Of a stretch of 7,449 bases of DNA, positions 5,416-7,449 are shown in pieces. Position numbers and translations under genes: made by a program. The notes below the pieces were generated by a model. That model had not been told where the DNA came from. It ran no database searches and saw only the letters and a list, made by a program, of their open reading frames with translations. Source of the stretch: QYOJ01 sp043806735 (GTDB taxonomy: Bacteria > Bacteroidota > Bacteroidia > Bacteroidales > FEN-979); assembly GCA_043806735.1 (NCBI GenBank), contig JAZDGR010000153.1:1-7449 (forward strand), written 5' to 3'. The first letter of the stretch is position 1; every line of letters begins with the position of its first letter.

Positions 5416-6345
5416 ATGACCAACGCTGGAAATACGACAAAAAAAGTATTGACGAAACTATCGGATCTTGACGAACTCGCAAAACGTTCAATCAAAAAAA
5501 AGAAACTGGTACTGGCCGTAGCACAGGATGAACACTCCCTGGAAGCGGTGACTGCCGTGGTAAAACAAGGACTTGTGGCCGCCATCCTGGTTGGCTCGGA
5601 ATCGAAGATCCGGAGTCTCGCCGAAAAACTGAAACTGGATATCTCGGGAATGACGATTGTTCAGGAAGAAAACGATAACAATGCAGTGAAACTGGCTGTG
5701 AAGATGGTTCACGACGGAGAAGGTGATATCCTGATGAAAGGGAATGTACCTACCGCCACCTTACTCAGAGGGGTTCTTGACAAGGAGTGCGGATTGAGAA
5801 AGAGCGATGTCCTTTCGCATTTTGCCTTGTTTGAAATACCCACCTATCACAAACTGCTGGGTTTAACGGATGCTGCGATGGTAATTGCCCCGGATCTCAA
5901 AACCAAGGTAGCGATCATCAACAATGCAGTGGATTTCATGAACCGGTTGGGCATAGTCAATCCCAAAGTAGCTATGCTGGGAGCTGTGGAACTGGTCAAT
6001 GAGTCAATGCCTGCAACCATGGACGCTGCCATTATTGCAAAGATGAACCAGCGCAAGCAGATCAGGAACTGCATCATTGACGGTCCGCTGGCTTATGACA
6101 ATGCAGTCAGCCTGCAAAGCGCCACACACAAAGGAATCGTCAGTGAAGTGGCCGGGGATGCAGATTTGCTGGTGGTTCCCGATATTGAAGCCGGAAATGT
6201 TCTGTACAAGGCCTATGGATTTTCCTGCAATGCCAAACTGGCTGCAAATATTCTCGGAGCTGCGGCGCCTATCGTCCTCACTTCCCGGTCAGACACCGAA
6301 GAAGCCAAACAAGCCAGCATCATCATGGCTGCGGCTGTAAACTAA
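5416..6345 (+). CDS. ptb: Phosphate butyryltransferase
   Basis: A 309-residue cytoplasmic enzyme that exchanges the CoA of butyryl-CoA (or a branched acyl-CoA) for phosphate, the step before acyl-phosphate kinase in butyrate or branched-acid formation. The length and the chain of motifs match clostridial Ptb: LAVAQDEHSLEAV, DILMKGNVPTATLLRGVL, GLRKSDVLSHFALFE, LTDAAMVIAPDLKTK, IINNAVDF, NPKVAMLGAVE, MPATMDAAIIAKM, IIDGPLAYDNA, HKGIVSEVAGDADLLVVPDI, EAGNVLYK and APIVLTSRSD. Phosphate acetyltransferase is a close relative, but these motifs favour Ptb. The ATG at 5416 is chosen because a promoter at 5342-5373 and a GGAGG at 5403-5407 precede it. An amino acid permease follows after 9 bp; no butyrate kinase gene follows directly. 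It is divergent from the tnaA remnant. Confidence 0.92.
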   Translation: MTNAGNTTKKVLTKLSDLDELAKRSIKKKKLVLAVAQDEHSLEAVTAVVKQGLVAAILVGSESKIRSLAEKLKLDISGMTIVQEENDNNAVKLAVKMVHDGEGDILMKGNVPTATLLRGVLDKECGLRKSDVLSHFALFEIPTYHKLLGLTDAAMVIAPDLKTKVAIINNAVDFMNRLGIVNPKVAMLGAVELVNESMPATMDAAIIAKMNQRKQIRNCIIDGPLAYDNAVSLQSATHKGIVSEVAGDADLLVVPDIEAGNVLYKAYGFSCNAKLAANILGAAAPIVLTSRSDTEEAKQASIIMAAAVN

Positions 6346-6354
6346 TCGAACCCT

Positions 6355-7449
6355 ATGTCGAAAAAACTCTTCCTTACGAAGCCTCTCCACACCTTGATGG
6401 AAGAGGCGTCGGACAACAAACACGGATTGAAAAAAACGCTGTCGGCCATGAACCTCACCACGCTGGGGATCGGGGCCATCATTGGCGCAGGGATTTTTGT
6501 CCTCACAGGCCAGGCTGCCGCCCAGTACGCGGGACCCGCCATCGTGATCTCGTTTATCATATCCGGATTTGCCTGTGCTTTTGCCGGGTTGTGTTATGCC
6601 GAATTTGCCTCCATGATCCCCATCGCCGGAAGCGCGTATACCTATTCCTATGCCACCCTGGGGGAATTTATTGCCTGGATCATCGGATGGGACCTGATCC
6701 TGGAGTACCTGTTCGCGGCTTCTACCGTTTCCGTGGGATGGTCGGGGTATATGGTGAGCTTCCTGAAAGATTTCGGAATCCACATCCCAACTGCTTTTGC
6801 GCACGCTACAGGAACCACGCTGGTGGAACTTCCGGGAGAGGGTTGGAGGGAGCTTACAAAGCAACTTTCGGCAAGCCTCACATCTCAGGGGATCGTCGCT
6901 GATTCGCTTCCCCACATGACGGCCGTGATAAACCTTCCTGCCATGTTCATCATTGCGGCGATCACCCTCCTGCTGATCATCGGGATTAAAGAATCGGCCG
7001 GTTTTAACAATGTTATGGTACTCATCAAAGTAGCCATTATTTTGTTGTTTATCGCAGTCGGTTTTGCGTTTGTTCAATCCGGCAACTGGGATCCCTTTAT
7101 CCCCAAAAATACCGGAACGTGGGGTGAGTTCGGGATCTCCGGAATTCTCCGGGCCGCCGGGGTGATATTCTTTGCCTACATCGGCTTTGATGCCGTATCT
7201 ACGGCAGCGCAGGAGGCCAAAAATCCGCAAAAGGATATGCCTGTCGGGATCATGGGCTCGCTGGGTGTCGCTACCTTCCTCTATATTCTCATGGCCATCG
7301 TGCTGACTGGGATCGTTAGTTATACTTTACTCAATGTATCTGATCCCGTTGCGGTAGGAGTGGATGCCATGGGAGAGAAAATGTTCTGGATGCGGCCCAT
7401 TGTCAAGATTGCCGCAATTGCCGGCTTGTCGTCGGTCATTCTGGTCATG
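6355..7449 (+). CDS. APC-family amino acid permease, 3' end missing
   Basis: The frame from ATG at 6355 stays open for 365 codons to the right edge, so perhaps 100-150 residues are missing. It is a polytopic inner-membrane transporter of the APC superfamily, closest to the cationic amino acid transporter (CAT, YfnA-like) group. The soluble N-terminus (1-30) leads into helix 1 with the substrate-binding break GIGAIIGAGIFVLTG at 38-52. Helices follow near 62-90, 102-125, 192-212 and 218-240. The family signature FFAYIGFDAVSTAAQEAKNP is at 272-291, followed by QKDMPVGIM. The substrate cannot be read from sequence; cationic or broad neutral amino acids are plausible. It starts 9 bp after ptb with no Shine-Dalgarno, so it is probably cotranscribed and may supply amino acids for fermentation. 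A long open frame on the minus strand here is only a shadow. Confidence 0.92.
   Translation, partial: MSKKLFLTKPLHTLMEEASDNKHGLKKTLSAMNLTTLGIGAIIGAGIFVLTGQAAAQYAGPAIVISFIISGFACAFAGLCYAEFASMIPIAGSAYTYSYATLGEFIAWIIGWDLILEYLFAASTVSVGWSGYMVSFLKDFGIHIPTAFAHATGTTLVELPGEGWRELTKQLSASLTSQGIVADSLPHMTAVINLPAMFIIAAITLLLIIGIKESAGFNNVMVLIKVAIILLFIAVGFAFVQSGNWDPFIPKNTGTWGEFGISGILRAAGVIFFAYIGFDAVSTAAQEAKNPQKDMPVGIMGSLGVATFLYILMAIVLTGIVSYTLLNVSDPVAVGVDAMGEKMFWMRPIVKIAAIAGLSSVILVM

Noticed and set aside
6289..7230. Minus-strand open frame of 313 codons
   Set aside because: It lies opposite the amino acid permease, whose plus-strand frame has clear family motifs. The antisense protein is low-hydrophobic, Gly/Arg/Asp-rich and matches no family I know.

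Overview
The window looks like chromosomal DNA of a Bacteroidetes (Bacteroidota) bacterium, probably Bacteroidales-like. This rests on a TTTG-N20-TAnnTTTG promoter in front of ptb, several genes without a Shine-Dalgarno sequence, a sigma/anti-sigma pair of Bacteroidetes type, a small TonB C-terminal-domain protein and a DUF4197 protein. No rRNA, tRNA, CRISPR array, phage gene or transposase was found. Apart from one truncated gene it reads as ordinary housekeeping and regulatory DNA.

Left part (1-700): the 3' end of an SPFH/band-7 (prohibitin/stomatin-like) gene runs in from the left edge. It is followed at 25 bp by a small two-helix membrane protein with a zinc ribbon. Then come about 290 bp with no supported gene.

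Second block (701-3217): a minus-strand pair encodes a TonB C-terminal-domain protein without a membrane anchor, then a secreted DUF4197 protein. Divergent from it, across a 236-bp spacer, a plus-strand pair encodes an ECF sigma factor and an overlapping membrane-anchored anti-sigma factor. The anti-sigma factor has a periplasmic beta-sandwich domain of carboxypeptidase-regulatory type. The leader of the sigma gene carries inverted repeats.

Third block (3221-5276, all minus strand), in transcription order: a truncated tryptophanase (only the first ~155 residues of ~470), free methionine-(R)-sulfoxide reductase, the manganese exporter MntP, and a QueD-type 6-carboxytetrahydropterin synthase with its own -7 promoter element. 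The truncated tnaA ends in an ATGA overlap with the reductase gene, and its last codons are that gene's strong ribosome binding site. This suggests a deletion (or assembly join) that removed the rest of tnaA. Two short tandem repeats lie in the spacers on either side of mntP.

Right part (5341-7449, plus strand): a strong promoter and ribosome binding site drive ptb (phosphate butyryltransferase). It is followed at 9 bp by an APC-family amino acid permease that is cut by the right edge. No butyrate kinase gene follows ptb directly. Together with the tnaA remnant this side suggests amino-acid fermentation.

I found no convincing new multi-gene system. The points most worth a second look are the tnaA truncation junction, the anchorless TonB-domain/DUF4197 pair facing the sigma/anti-sigma pair, and the repeats around mntP.
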